Positions 43,102 to 51,840 of a stretch of 64,000 nt of DNA are shown piece by piece. Numbering within the stretch: position 1 is the first letter of the stretch; the number at the start of each line of letters is the position of its first letter. The DNA comes from Kibdelosporangium banguiense (GTDB lineage: Bacteria; Actinomycetota; Actinomycetes; Mycobacteriales; Pseudonocardiaceae), in assembly GCF_017876405.1 (NCBI RefSeq), contig NZ_JAGINW010000001.1:11111203-11175202 (forward strand), read 5' to 3'. The notes below the pieces were generated by a model. The model made no database searches and had not been told where the DNA came from. It saw nothing but the letters and a program-made list of their open reading frames with translations. Made by a program: the position numbers and the translations under genes.

Positions 43102-45987
43102 ATGCCCGATGGTATCGATATCCGGGTGTTGGGGCCGGTGGAGGTGATCGGTCCCTGTGGTGCAGTGGTGCTGCATGGGGGTGGTGAACGCACCCTGGTC
43201 GCTCGTCTGGGGTTGTCGTCGGGGCAGACGGTGTCTTGCGCGGCGCTGATCGACGTGTTGTGGGCAGATGCGGCGCCGCCCACGGCGATGAAGACTCTGC
43301 GTAGTTATCTGGCGCGGTTGCGTCGTCGGCTGCGGGAGGCCGGTCTGGTCGACCTGATCGATACCCAGGGCCCGGGCTACGTCCTGCACGCCCCCAGGGA
43401 TGCGGTTGATGCTGTCCGGTTCGAGATCCTCGCCGCCGATGGGCGGGAAGCACTGGCCTCGGGCGAAGCCCAGGTGGCAGTGGAGTGGTTACGGGCGGGG
43501 CTGGCGTTGTGGCGCGGCGAGGCGTTGGCCGACTGCCGCGCCGGGCCGTGGCAGCGCGCCGAGGTCACCCGGCTAGGTGAGGTCCGCCTGGCCGCGACCG
43601 AGGACCTGCTCAGCGCGCAGCTGGCCCTGGGCGGACACGCCACGGCGATTGGTGAGCTGGAGTTCTTGGTCAGCCAGCACCCCTTCCAGGAACGGCTGTG
43701 GGAACTGCTGATCCTCGCCCTGTATCGCGCGGGCCGCCAAGCCGACGCGCTCACGGCGTTCCAACGCGCCCGCACCACATTGATCGACGAGCTGGGCATC
43801 GAACCAGCACCGCGTCTGCGCCAACTGGAAACTGCCATCCTCACCGCCGACCCCAAGCTCGACCTGCCCAGAAAAACCTCAGCCGATGATCACGCAGGCG
43901 TATCGAGTCCGCACCGGCCACGGATAGTGCCCGCGCAACTGCCGCCCACCATCGCCGGCTTCACCGGCCGGACCGGTCAACTCGGGCAACTGGACGCCGC
44001 GCTGGCCAAAGACCGGACCACGCCGGCCGCGGTGGTGGTCTCGGCAATCGCCGGCACGGCCGGGATCGGCAAGACCACCTTGGCCTTGCACTGGGCCCAT
44101 CACATCGCCCACCGCTTTCCCGACGGACAGCTGTACATCAACCTGCGAGGATTCGACCCGCAAGCACCCACCGATCCCGGTCAGGCCCTGGACGGATTCC
44201 TCCAGGCTCTCGGGGTGGACCCGCACGCCATCCCCGCGGACCGGAACGCGAAGGCCGCCCTGTACCGCAGCCTGCTCGCGGACCGGCGGATGCTGATCGT
44301 GTTGGACAACGCCCGCGACACCGAGCATGTCCGTCCACTACTTCCAGCCAGCTCCACCTGCATGGTGATCATCACCAGTCGCAACCGGCTGGACAGCCTG
44401 GCAGCGCGGGAAGGTGCCCACCGCCTCATTCTCGACCTGCTCAGCACTGACGAGGCGGTCGCGCTGTTGACCAGCCGCATCGACCACCAACGAGTGGAGG
44501 CCGAGCCCGATGCAGTGGCCGAGCTGATCGAGCTGTGCGCCCGGCTCCCCCTCGCGTTGAGCATCGTGGCCGCCTGCGCCACCAACCAGCCTCGCCTGCG
44601 GCTCAGCCAACTGGTCGAGCAGCTCCGCGACGAACGCGCCCGACTCGATGTCCTCGACCTCGGCGACGCCGACCTCAACCCGCGAGCGGTCTTCTCCTGG
44701 TCCTACCGCACTCTCACTTCCAGGGCTGCCGGCCTGTTCCGGCTGCTCGGCCTGTGTCCCGGACCCGATATCAGCCTGCCCGCGGCCGCGAACCTCGCTG
44801 GCATCCCCACCCCACAAACACGCGCGTCGCTCACCGAGCTCGCCCGGGCACATCTGCTCGACGAGCACACCCCCCGACGCTATCGGTTCCACGATCTGCT
44901 TCGTGCCTACGCCGCCGAACAGGCGACACAGGAGGAGACCGAACAGGACCAGCGGGCGGCGGTGCAGCGGCTGCTGGACTACTACCTGCAGACCAGCTCG
45001 GCCGCGGACTGGCACCTCGACCACTACCGCGATGCCCTCGTGCTAGCTACCCCACGCCCAGGAGTCACCCCCGGCATGATCGCCAACCACGAGCAGGCTG
45101 TGGACTGGTTCACCACGGAACGCGCCGCGCTGCTCGCCGCCGTCGATCATGCCGCCCGCACCGGGATGGACATCCACGCCTGGCAACTGCCCTGGACTCT
45201 CACTACTTTCCTCCGTCGCCGCGGACACTGGCACGACTGGGCCGCCATCCAGCAAACCGCCCTAGCCGCCGCAGACCGGCTCGGCGATCGCACCGCCCAA
45301 GCCCACGCCCACCGCCTCCTGGGCACCGCCTGTACCTGGCTGGGGCACCATGCCGCCGCCCTCAACCACCTCCGGCAGGCACTGGCCATATTCCGGCAGC
45401 TCGGCGAACAGATCGACCAAGCGTGCACCCACTACGACCTCAGTTTCGTCTACGAGAAGCAGGGCCGCTACACCGAAGCACTCACCCACACCCTGCACGC
45501 CTGGGACCTCTACCGCGCCGCCGGCCACCATGCAGGACAAGCCCGTGCCCTCAACCACGTCGGCTGGTGCCACGCCCGGCTCGGCCATTACTCGCAAACC
45601 CTTACCTACTGCGACCAGGCCCTGAACCTGCACCGGGACCTCGATGACCCCAACGGGGAAGCCCTGACCCTGGACAGCCTCGCGTACGCCCACCATCACC
45701 TCGGCCACCACCGACAGGCCATCACTCACTATCAACAGGCCGTCGTCCTGTACCGCCGCCTCGGCAACCACTACGAGGAAGCCGCCACCCTCCACCGCCT
45801 CGGCGACACCCACCATGCCAGCGGTAACCACCCCGCCGCCCGTTACACCTGGCAGCAGGCACTGACCATCCTCGACCGACTCGGCTACCCCGAGGCCGAC
45901 GAGGTCCGCACCAAACTCACCCGGACCAACGACCGATTGCCTGCGGCGCCCCCATCGCACTCCACTGCCGAGCCACCCACCATATGA
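43102..45987 (+). CDS. Large SARP-family regulator (HTH-BTAD-NB-ARC-TPR)
   Basis: The 961-residue protein has an OmpR-like DNA-binding domain (DIRVLGPVEVIG ... LRSYLARLRRRL), a bacterial transcriptional activation domain (to about residue 250), an NB-ARC ATPase with P-loop GTAGIGKTTLAL, MVIITSRNRL, and GLPLAL-type ARLPLALSIVAA, and a C-terminal TPR array (repeats around HLRQALAIFRQLGE, ALNHVGWCHARLG, LDSLAYAHHHLG, ATLHRLGDTHHASG). This is the AfsR-like architecture; such regulators activate specialised-metabolite clusters. Neighbouring candidates are the peptide/ABC cassette downstream and, more distantly, the NRPS genes. Confidence 0.93.
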   Translation: MPDGIDIRVLGPVEVIGPCGAVVLHGGGERTLVARLGLSSGQTVSCAALIDVLWADAAPPTAMKTLRSYLARLRRRLREAGLVDLIDTQGPGYVLHAPRDAVDAVRFEILAADGREALASGEAQVAVEWLRAGLALWRGEALADCRAGPWQRAEVTRLGEVRLAATEDLLSAQLALGGHATAIGELEFLVSQHPFQERLWELLILALYRAGRQADALTAFQRARTTLIDELGIEPAPRLRQLETAILTADPKLDLPRKTSADDHAGVSSPHRPRIVPAQLPPTIAGFTGRTGQLGQLDAALAKDRTTPAAVVVSAIAGTAGIGKTTLALHWAHHIAHRFPDGQLYINLRGFDPQAPTDPGQALDGFLQALGVDPHAIPADRNAKAALYRSLLADRRMLIVLDNARDTEHVRPLLPASSTCMVIITSRNRLDSLAAREGAHRLILDLLSTDEAVALLTSRIDHQRVEAEPDAVAELIELCARLPLALSIVAACATNQPRLRLSQLVEQLRDERARLDVLDLGDADLNPRAVFSWSYRTLTSRAAGLFRLLGLCPGPDISLPAAANLAGIPTPQTRASLTELARAHLLDEHTPRRYRFHDLLRAYAAEQATQEETEQDQRAAVQRLLDYYLQTSSAADWHLDHYRDALVLATPRPGVTPGMIANHEQAVDWFTTERAALLAAVDHAARTGMDIHAWQLPWTLTTFLRRRGHWHDWAAIQQTALAAADRLGDRTAQAHAHRLLGTACTWLGHHAAALNHLRQALAIFRQLGEQIDQACTHYDLSFVYEKQGRYTEALTHTLHAWDLYRAAGHHAGQARALNHVGWCHARLGHYSQTLTYCDQALNLHRDLDDPNGEALTLDSLAYAHHHLGHHRQAITHYQQAVVLYRRLGNHYEEAATLHRLGDTHHASGNHPAARYTWQQALTILDRLGYPEADEVRTKLTRTNDRLPAAPPSHSTAEPPTI

Positions 45988-46491
45988 CCGACGGTCGACG
46001 AACGTCGGATCGACCAGGCGGCTGGGGTGAGAAGACTCTGCCTTCCCGCAAATTTCCCTTGCCTTCCCTGGGCACCGCCGTCTCTGCGACGTTATCTCTC
46101 GTCGACGTTTAGGTGATCCGTTCATGTCCGTGTTGGCCCCGTGCAGTGATGCTTGACAAGCTCTGGATCACTGGATCACTGGATCACTGGTCTGGAGGAC
46201 AGGCGTGGTCTCCAGGCTCGTTCTCCGGCAACCACCCACGCCCGCAGGCACGGTACATCGACCGCTGTGACGATCGCTGTGACCGTGTCTGATCGGCGCC
46301 TGCGGCCTTCCGAGGGGCTCGGCGTTGATATGACACGGCAAACGCTTGGCCGCTAACACCTCGTTGATATCGGATTGTGTGAGCTGCATCCGGTCTGCAG
46401 CGCCATTGCAATCGGCTGTCAGTGCACTAGTGGACACGACGAGTCGAACGACTCACTTCCGCGTTTCCTTACTGGACAAGGAGCACGACCA
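45988..46491. other. Intergenic region with a small tandem repeat
   Basis: Five hundred bases without a convincing gene. At 46163-46190 the octamer CTGGATCA is repeated three and a half times in tandem. The remainder has short frames only. Confidence 0.45.
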
Positions 46492-46641
46492 GTGTCCACG
46501 ACGGCACCAGCAGGCTTGGACCTCTCGCGGCGCGAGTTGGCCATGCTCCAGGCCATCGCCGCCGGCCGCGGCCGTTGGCCGTGTCCACCACACGCTGACA
46601 CGGCCAAGGGTGAGAATCGCAGAACCGAAGCATCTTCTTGA
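46492..46641 (+). CDS. Small ORF with strong ribosome site, possibly truncated
   Basis: GTG at 46492 is preceded by AAGGAG at the ideal distance. The 49-residue product starts with an amphipathic part, DLSRRELAMLQAIAAGR, similar to the N-terminus of small actinobacterial proteins of unknown function. The following Pro/Cys/Arg-rich tail looks like out-of-frame sequence. I suspect a frameshifted or truncated gene. Confidence 0.35.
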   Translation: MSTTAPAGLDLSRRELAMLQAIAAGRGRWPCPPHADTAKGENRRTEASS

Positions 46642-46770
46642 CACACAACCAAACACCCAGACCTCAGGATGTCCGAATACACGCTGCTGGTCGCGCCCTG
46701 AACGGGTTTGCGACGTAAATCTGCGTATTACCAGATCAACCGCTACCCAAACTCGCAAAACGATTAAAGA

Positions 46771-46802
46771 CTTGGTAAGTCAACCCTGCGATGCTTACCA
46801 AG
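46771..46802. promoter_or_regulatory. Inverted repeat before the peptide/ABC cassette
   Basis: CTTGGTAAG and its exact complement CTTACCAAG are separated by 14 bases, and the right arm ends 72 bases before the GTG of the small membrane peptide gene. It could be an operator for the cassette promoter. Confidence 0.4.
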
Positions 46803-46874
46803 ATAGGTGACCTAAACGGGGCGACCAACTCGAAGCCTCAGGTCAATAAACCAACCGAAGGAAGGAAGAAAACT

Positions 46875-47144
46875 GTGTCTACACCTACCCTGGTGCCGGA
46901 ATCCGTCACCATGCACATGCCTGGAATGTCCGCGCGCGTAGTCGAGTCGATCAAGACGAAGATCGACAACGGACTCGTCCGCTACGACGCCTGGTTCCTG
47001 GTCTTCGTAGCGGTCATCCTCGCCTTGGGCGCCGTCCTGCTCGCGGGGATGGCGGTCTGGTGTGTGGTCAAACAGCACAAGACGTTCACCGGCAGTTGGG
47101 AGTTCAAGAACTTCGGTCTGAAGGTCTACTTCGAATGCAGGTAG
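46875..47144 (+). CDS. 89-residue single-pass membrane peptide: possible peptide-toxin precursor
   Basis: GTG at 46875 follows a GGAAGGAAG-rich ribosome site. The protein has a polar N-terminus (residues 1-43), one long membrane helix (AWFLVFVAVILALGAVLLAG, then MAVWCVV) and a C-terminal tail rich in aromatic residues, KTFTGSWEFKNFGLKVYFECR minus its last residues, with Cys in both WCVV and ECR. No family is recognised. A strong hairpin separates it from the ABC transporter genes, the usual arrangement when a precursor must be made in excess. An M50-like protease further down could cut within or next to the helix. Precursor status is inference; a structural or immunity role is possible. Confidence 0.6.
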   Translation: MSTPTLVPESVTMHMPGMSARVVESIKTKIDNGLVRYDAWFLVFVAVILALGAVLLAGMAVWCVVKQHKTFTGSWEFKNFGLKVYFECR

Positions 47145-47223
47145 CAGACCGTCAAATGGTCGGCTGATTCGAATGGAAGTGGCGTAGACCGTCAGATGGA
47201 GGGCTGACATCTCCTCAGTGCGG
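47145..47223 (+). repeat. Imperfect direct repeat after the peptide gene
   Basis: AGACCGTCAAATGGTCGGCTGA (first 20 bases from 47146) recurs with few changes at 47186-47207, 40 bases later. It lies between the peptide stop and the hairpin. Function unknown; it may be a duplication or a regulator site. Confidence 0.4.
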
Positions 47224-47268
47224 TGCCCAGGCAGCCTGGCCACGATGTACCGCCAGGCTGCCTGGGCA
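47224..47268 (+). terminator. Strong hairpin (attenuator) between peptide gene and ABC genes
   Basis: A perfect 17-bp inverted repeat (TGCCCAGGCAGCCTGGC with its complement) flanks an 11-base loop, 39 bases before the ABC ATPase start. It has no T-run. It should terminate most transcripts after the peptide gene or protect its mRNA, letting a fraction continue into the transporter genes. Confidence 0.7.
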
Positions 47269-47306
47269 ACTGCCGCCGGACGAACTCAGTGAAAGGTCAA
47301 CGGACA

Positions 47307-48023
47307 GTGAACCTCTTGGATGTTCAGAACGTCAGCTACTCCTACGACGGCGTCATCAACGTCCTTGCGGACGTCTCTTTCTCGGTCGAGGAAGAGGCAA
47401 TCGTCGGTCTCGTCGGTCCCAATGGATCCGGCAAGTCCACACTGATCAAGAACATTTTCGATCTTCTGCGTTTTCAGTCGGGGTCTCTGCGCGTCGGCGG
47501 CTACGAGCACGCCTCCGTAGAGGCGAAGTCCCTGGGCATGTATCTGTCCAGCAATGACTACCTGCCGGAGTTCCTCACCGCCCGCGAGTACATCTCCCTG
47601 CTGGGGAGTCTGTTCTGTGTCGATGTCGACCACTCCCAAGCGCGTGATCTGTTCCGCCGGTTCTCGATGGATGGACGTTATGACGATGTCATCGAGGACT
47701 ACTCGCACGGCATGCGCAAGAAGACCCAACTGGTGTCCGCGCTCGTCATGCGCCGGCCCCTGACCGTCATCGACGAGACCCTCAATGGGATCGATCTCGA
47801 GGCGCTTCATCTCAGCGAAAAGGAGTTTCGGTGTCTCCGCGACGAGGGGCGGTCCATCCTGCTGTGCACGCATGACTTCGCCATTCTGGAGCGGCTGGCC
47901 GATCGCATCGTTTTCCTCGACCTGGGGCAGGTAGTGCGTGATGCGCCTACGCAAGACTTGATTGCCGAGCACGGTTCGGTGACCGCGATGGTGTTCGACT
48001 ACCTCGGATCGGAGGACCGATGA
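47307..48023 (+). CDS. ABC transporter ATPase of the peptide cassette
   Basis: The 238-residue ATPase has Walker A GPNGSGKST (residues 38-46), a C-loop variant YSHGMRKK instead of LSGGQ, Walker B LTVIDETLNGID and the H-loop CTHD. It resembles ATPases of small peptide or bacteriocin-immunity exporters. Start is GTG 47307. Its stop overlaps the start of the permease (ATGA). Confidence 0.88.
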   Translation: MNLLDVQNVSYSYDGVINVLADVSFSVEEEAIVGLVGPNGSGKSTLIKNIFDLLRFQSGSLRVGGYEHASVEAKSLGMYLSSNDYLPEFLTAREYISLLGSLFCVDVDHSQARDLFRRFSMDGRYDDVIEDYSHGMRKKTQLVSALVMRRPLTVIDETLNGIDLEALHLSEKEFRCLRDEGRSILLCTHDFAILERLADRIVFLDLGQVVRDAPTQDLIAEHGSVTAMVFDYLGSEDR

Positions 48024-49732
48024 CCATGCGGCTGCGGCACTCCGCCGCCCTGGCCCGGATGCTGCTTGTCTTCTTCAGACGCAGGGTCCTGAGGATGGGA
48101 GTCCTCCGCTCCGCTTCGGTGAGGATCTTCGCGGTATCGGTCGCCGTCCTACTTCTGGGGGTTATGTGTGCCTCGGCGTATTTCTTCCTCGAGCCGCTGG
48201 CCGCAGACATGGCCGTCTGGCGTCTTCTGTTCGACACGGCAACGGTTTCCCTCGTCCTGTGGGTGCAGATCGCGTTCCTGCTGGTGAAGGTGCTCTTCAT
48301 CAACGCGGAAGGAATGCTCGCGCTGAGCTACCAACTGCCGCTGACCAACCGTGAACGCTCGGCGGCGTTCCTCATGTACGAGGCGAGCATGACAGGAGTC
48401 GTGGCCGGGGCGGGCTTCATCTCCCTCGCGGTGAGCGCGCTGCTCCTGCTCGGTCCGGCCGCTGCCCCGCATCTCGCAGCGTCTGTCATTCTGCCCGTCG
48501 TCCTGACCTATCTCGCCCTGAGCGTCCTCTACCAAGTCCTGACACGGTTGTGGGCCCTGATAGGGCTCAGGCGGATCGCGAACGTTCTGTCCGTCCTGGC
48601 CCTGTTCGCGCTGCTGGCGCTGTACTCCGGCCAGATGAAGGCGCTGATCCTGGACATCAGCCAGGCGTACCTGCACGAGCAGAGCCGCTATGTGTGGGTC
48701 ACCTCGGTGTCATGGGCATGGCACCGGTACGGGGCCTATCCGGCCTTCGCCGCCGCGGTGCTCCTCGCGGCTGCGCTCATGGCCCTTACTCTGGCACTCA
48801 CTCCGAACCAGCACGTCCGCCAGTCCCGCTACCTGAACATCCCGGCCGGCAGACGGCTGACTCGTGTTCTCGGCCCGTATGACTGGTGTCTCCTGCGTAA
48901 CTCCCAGACCGCAGTGGGTGCATCGATGGCCGTCGCGCTGTTCGTGTACCTGGCGCTGCATCCCGTGATGAATCCCATGTGGAGCTTCACCGTCCTGTCG
49001 CTGGGTGGCCTCTACCAGTTCACCGCCACCCAGCCGCTACGGATGATATCCAGCGCCTCAGCATCTCCCTGGCGGATCTACGGGCGTCTGGTTAAGGCAC
49101 AGGTTGTCCTGCTCGCCGTGTTCGCCGTACCGGGGCTTGGGATACTCGGTGCCCTCGCCCCGCACGCGTTTGCCCAGAGCGGACCGGCTCTCCTCGGCTG
49201 TCTCGGCGCGGCGGTCATGACGACCTGCATCAGCATCGTGTTTCCGGCGGAGAAGGACAATCCGTTCTCCGTGTTCCTGGGGCTTTCCGTGGTCGGCGTC
49301 ATTCTCGCCCTATCAGCCATCGGGCTGGGAATGCTCAGTCTGCCGCCGTGGGCAGTGACGGGATGCCTTGCCGGGGCATCCGTGCTGTTCGCCTGGTACG
49401 CCGTGCAAGGAATTCGAACAAGCGAATCGAGGAGAAGGAATGAGAAAGGGACTATCGGTTGTGACGTCCGTCGTCGGGTCCGCTCTGCTGACTCTAGCGA
49501 CCGCGGTGGGGACGCTTCTGTACCTCATGTTCTCAACGGACGGCGACAAGCCAGTCTACCGGGAAGGGCTATTCGGGTCGCTCTTCCTCAAGACGCAGGA
49601 AACGAGCGCGGGAGCGACTGGCGTCACCATGGGCGTAGCGAACCCCGCGCCGTTGATCATCACGTTCGTTGTGTACGTCGTAGTCCTGACGACAACCCAG
49701 ACGATCTACCGGGGGTTGAAGCAGCGCCGTGA
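48020..49732 (+). CDS. ABC transporter permease, probably frameshifted at its 3' end
   Basis: The frame encodes 570 residues. The first about 470 form a polytopic ABC-2-like permease with 10-12 helices. After residue about 473 (YAVQGIRTSESRRR) the remaining 97 residues are hydrophilic and Arg/Asp-rich and are encoded out of frame over the complete next gene. In the +2 frame a TGA at that point would overlap the next ATG (ATGA), the expected arrangement. I therefore think a small indel near 49400-49440 has removed the original stop, by mutation or sequencing error. Confidence 0.75.
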   Translation: MTMRLRHSAALARMLLVFFRRRVLRMGVLRSASVRIFAVSVAVLLLGVMCASAYFFLEPLAADMAVWRLLFDTATVSLVLWVQIAFLLVKVLFINAEGMLALSYQLPLTNRERSAAFLMYEASMTGVVAGAGFISLAVSALLLLGPAAAPHLAASVILPVVLTYLALSVLYQVLTRLWALIGLRRIANVLSVLALFALLALYSGQMKALILDISQAYLHEQSRYVWVTSVSWAWHRYGAYPAFAAAVLLAAALMALTLALTPNQHVRQSRYLNIPAGRRLTRVLGPYDWCLLRNSQTAVGASMAVALFVYLALHPVMNPMWSFTVLSLGGLYQFTATQPLRMISSASASPWRIYGRLVKAQVVLLAVFAVPGLGILGALAPHAFAQSGPALLGCLGAAVMTTCISIVFPAEKDNPFSVFLGLSVVGVILALSAIGLGMLSLPPWAVTGCLAGASVLFAWYAVQGIRTSESRRRNEKGTIGCDVRRRVRSADSSDRGGDASVPHVLNGRRQASLPGRAIRVALPQDAGNERGSDWRHHGRSEPRAVDHHVRCVRRSPDDNPDDLPGVEAAP

Positions 49733-49763
49733 GCAGCTCATCAAGGAAACGTCCGGCACCTGA
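49440..49763 (+). CDS. Small two-helix membrane protein of the cassette
   Basis: The 107-residue protein starts at ATG 49440 behind AGGAGAAGG. It has an N-terminal helix (VVTSVVGSALLTLATAVGTLLYLMF), an extracytoplasmic loop of about 45 residues, and a second helix (LIITFVVYVVVLTTTQTIY) followed by a basic tail. No family is recognised. Size and place suit an immunity protein or an accessory subunit of the exporter. Confidence 0.7.
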   Translation: MRKGLSVVTSVVGSALLTLATAVGTLLYLMFSTDGDKPVYREGLFGSLFLKTQETSAGATGVTMGVANPAPLIITFVVYVVVLTTTQTIYRGLKQRREQLIKETSGT

Positions 49764-50289
49764 ACCGAGGATCTACGGTCGAGACGACCTGGCGATCCGC
49801 ACAGTGGCCGTGGCCGTGGCCGCCCAAGTCTGGCCGCTGCTGGTATTTCTGGGTGCCTTCCTGGCGATAGCGCTGGCCTGGCTCGCAAGGTCGGGTGACA
49901 GCACGCCGGCGGAGATGGCGTGGTGGTTGTTCAAGGCGGCGGCCCTGGGCCTGGTGGGCTCGTTCGCCTTGCACGAGTCGGCGCACGTAATGGTGCTCAA
50001 ACGCATCCGTACCGTAACTCATATCGCGATCGACAGGATGGCGTGGCGTACATCAGTGCTTCCCCAAGGGACAATGACGGGACGTCAGATTGCGGGTGTG
50101 GCCATCGCCGGACCTTTCTTCTGCGTAGTTGTCGGCGCCGTTCTTTGGGCCTCGCGTCTGGACCGGTCCCTGGCCTGGTGGTACCTCGCGCACGGCGTGT
50201 TTCTCCTGCCTTTCTTCGGCGATGGCCGGAGCCTTCGCCAAGGCCTCCGCACGCCATGGAGACAGCCAGCCAAGAAAGACCGGGGATGA
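49729..50289 (+). CDS. Membrane protein with HESAH motif (M50-like protease)
   Basis: The 186-residue protein has four or five membrane helices. HESAH (residues 82-86) lies in the second or third helix, where site-2-type M50 proteases have their HExxH, and a later FFGDGRSL supplies an Asp like the third zinc ligand. GTG at 49729 overlaps the previous gene by 35 bases; a slightly later start is possible. M50 proteases in peptide cassettes such as the Bacillus yyd operon mature the peptide. Here the likely client is the 89-residue membrane peptide. Confidence 0.7.
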   Translation: MSSSSRKRPAPEPRIYGRDDLAIRTVAVAVAAQVWPLLVFLGAFLAIALAWLARSGDSTPAEMAWWLFKAAALGLVGSFALHESAHVMVLKRIRTVTHIAIDRMAWRTSVLPQGTMTGRQIAGVAIAGPFFCVVVGAVLWASRLDRSLAWWYLAHGVFLLPFFGDGRSLRQGLRTPWRQPAKKDRG

Positions 50290-50550
50290 GCCGAACGCCC
50301 TGGTGTACACAGGCACTACCGGCTGCGCTGTGCGCTCCGGTTGCATCCGGCCAGGAACACCAGCAGCGTCGGCATCGCGGATGGGCAAGGACGCGCAAGC
50401 CTCTGACCAGCGCAATCATCGCTTAGCGCCGATCTGGTTCCGATGTCTCAACCGCCGACTTCGAGTCGCTCGACTACGGCCTCAACCTGCTCACCATCCA
50501 ACTGCTGCACGGCTGCCTGCACGGTCAACTCTGCCTGCATCTACTGCAGC
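50290..50550. other. Intergenic region before repeat copy B
   Basis: Short frames only. A frame reading into the repeat (ending GAATS-like near 50589) is too weak to call. Confidence 0.35.
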
Positions 50551-50750
50551 TGTCCGTTCTCAGTGATCGTGTCGGAGCGGCCACGTCTTGACGTGTGGGA
50601 TGATATTTCCATTGAGACACAACGGATGGATGCTCGACCCGGCGATGGTCATGCTCGGAAGAGAGCAAGCGAGGGTCCCAATGATCATGGTATGACGGGT
50701 GGCCCTTGACCAGGGATGTGACAGGTGTGCTGAGACGGTCGGGCCTTCGC
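50551..50750 (+). repeat. Dispersed repeat, copy B
   Basis: Diverged direct copy of 42292-42490 (see copy A). The two copies enclose the SARP gene and the peptide/ABC cassette. Confidence 0.75.
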
Positions 50751-50961
50751 GCGATGTGTACAGGCGGTGGCACGCCACGTCGTTGGGCCAAATCGCTGTC
50801 CGAGTGCGGATGATCACGTTTCGCGGATTTGCGGCGCGGAGGGCTTGACGCGGCTACGCTCGAAGTGAGTGTCCCGGTTCGCCTGGACCTTGGTACGTCC
50901 GTGCGAGGACGCTGAGAACACCCGTTCCGTCGGGCGAACCGAGATTGGGCGACTGCCGGCC

Positions 50962-51840
50962 ATGACTGACTTGATCATCGCGATCGCGCTGTGTGTCGCC
51001 GTTGCCATCGCGTATGCGGTGGCCGCGCTCATTCAGGCCCGGTTCGCCCATCTCACTGTTCTCGAACTGGTCCGGGTACCGGTGTTATGGGTGGCGATCG
51101 GCCTCAACGGACTCGGCGCCGCACTGCATGTGACCTCGCTGAACTTCGGTCCTCTGTCGCTGATCCAGCCGCTTGGTGTGCTCACGCTGGTGATCGCGGT
51201 CCCGCTGGCGGCGATCACGGCGCGGCGCCGGGCGACCCGGCTTGAGCTGACCGGCACGGTCTACACGGTGATCGGCCTCGCTGGGCTCGCGATGCTCATC
51301 ACCACCGGCGGCAAGCCCGACACGCTCACCACGCCTGAGCTCATCGGACTCATCGTCGCGACGGTCGTCCTGGTCACCGTGCTCGGTCTGCTCGGCAGGC
51401 GGCCGAACGCCTCGACGCTGTGGGAGGCCGTCGCAGGTGGCCTGGCCTTCAGTGTCTGCTCCGCCCTGTGCCAGACCGTTGTGGTGACCGTGGACGAAGC
51501 CGGGGCGGGCGCGTTGTTACGCCCCATCACGATTTTCGCCATGATCTCCATCGGCACGTTCGCGGTCGTCGCGACCATCCTCACCCAGCGCTCGTACCGC
51601 AACGGACTCAGCGCGCCCCTGGCGGTCACCAACCTCGTGAACCCCGCCAGCGCCACCATCATCGGCGTGGCTCTGCTCGGCGAAAGCATCGCCACCACCA
51701 ACTTCCAGATCGCCCTCGCCGTCATCTGCGCCCTGCTCAGCGGCTACGGCGTGGCTCAGCTGGCCCGCGCCCGCGACGTCGCGGCCACCGTCCCGGCAGC
51801 GGCCCCCGCGCCCCGCGAGGATGTGCCCACCAACGCGTGA
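50962..51840 (+). CDS. DMT/EamA-like multi-spanning transporter
   Basis: The 292-residue protein has nine or ten membrane helices arranged as two similar halves, with LVRVPVLWVAIGLNGLGAALHVTSLNFGPLSLIQPLGVL in the first and a GESIATTNFQIALAVICALLSGYGV-like end, as in drug/metabolite transporters. ATG at 50962 is chosen because a longer frame begins with non-membrane, antisense-like residues. Substrate unknown. It overlaps the next small membrane gene by four bases. Confidence 0.82.
   Translation: MTDLIIAIALCVAVAIAYAVAALIQARFAHLTVLELVRVPVLWVAIGLNGLGAALHVTSLNFGPLSLIQPLGVLTLVIAVPLAAITARRRATRLELTGTVYTVIGLAGLAMLITTGGKPDTLTTPELIGLIVATVVLVTVLGLLGRRPNASTLWEAVAGGLAFSVCSALCQTVVVTVDEAGAGALLRPITIFAMISIGTFAVVATILTQRSYRNGLSAPLAVTNLVNPASATIIGVALLGESIATTNFQIALAVICALLSGYGVAQLARARDVAATVPAAAPAPREDVPTNA

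Noticed and set aside
46163..46190. Tandem CTGGATCA units as a CRISPR-like array or origin iterons
   Set aside because: Only 3.5 copies of 8 bases without spacers; a simple slippage repeat.
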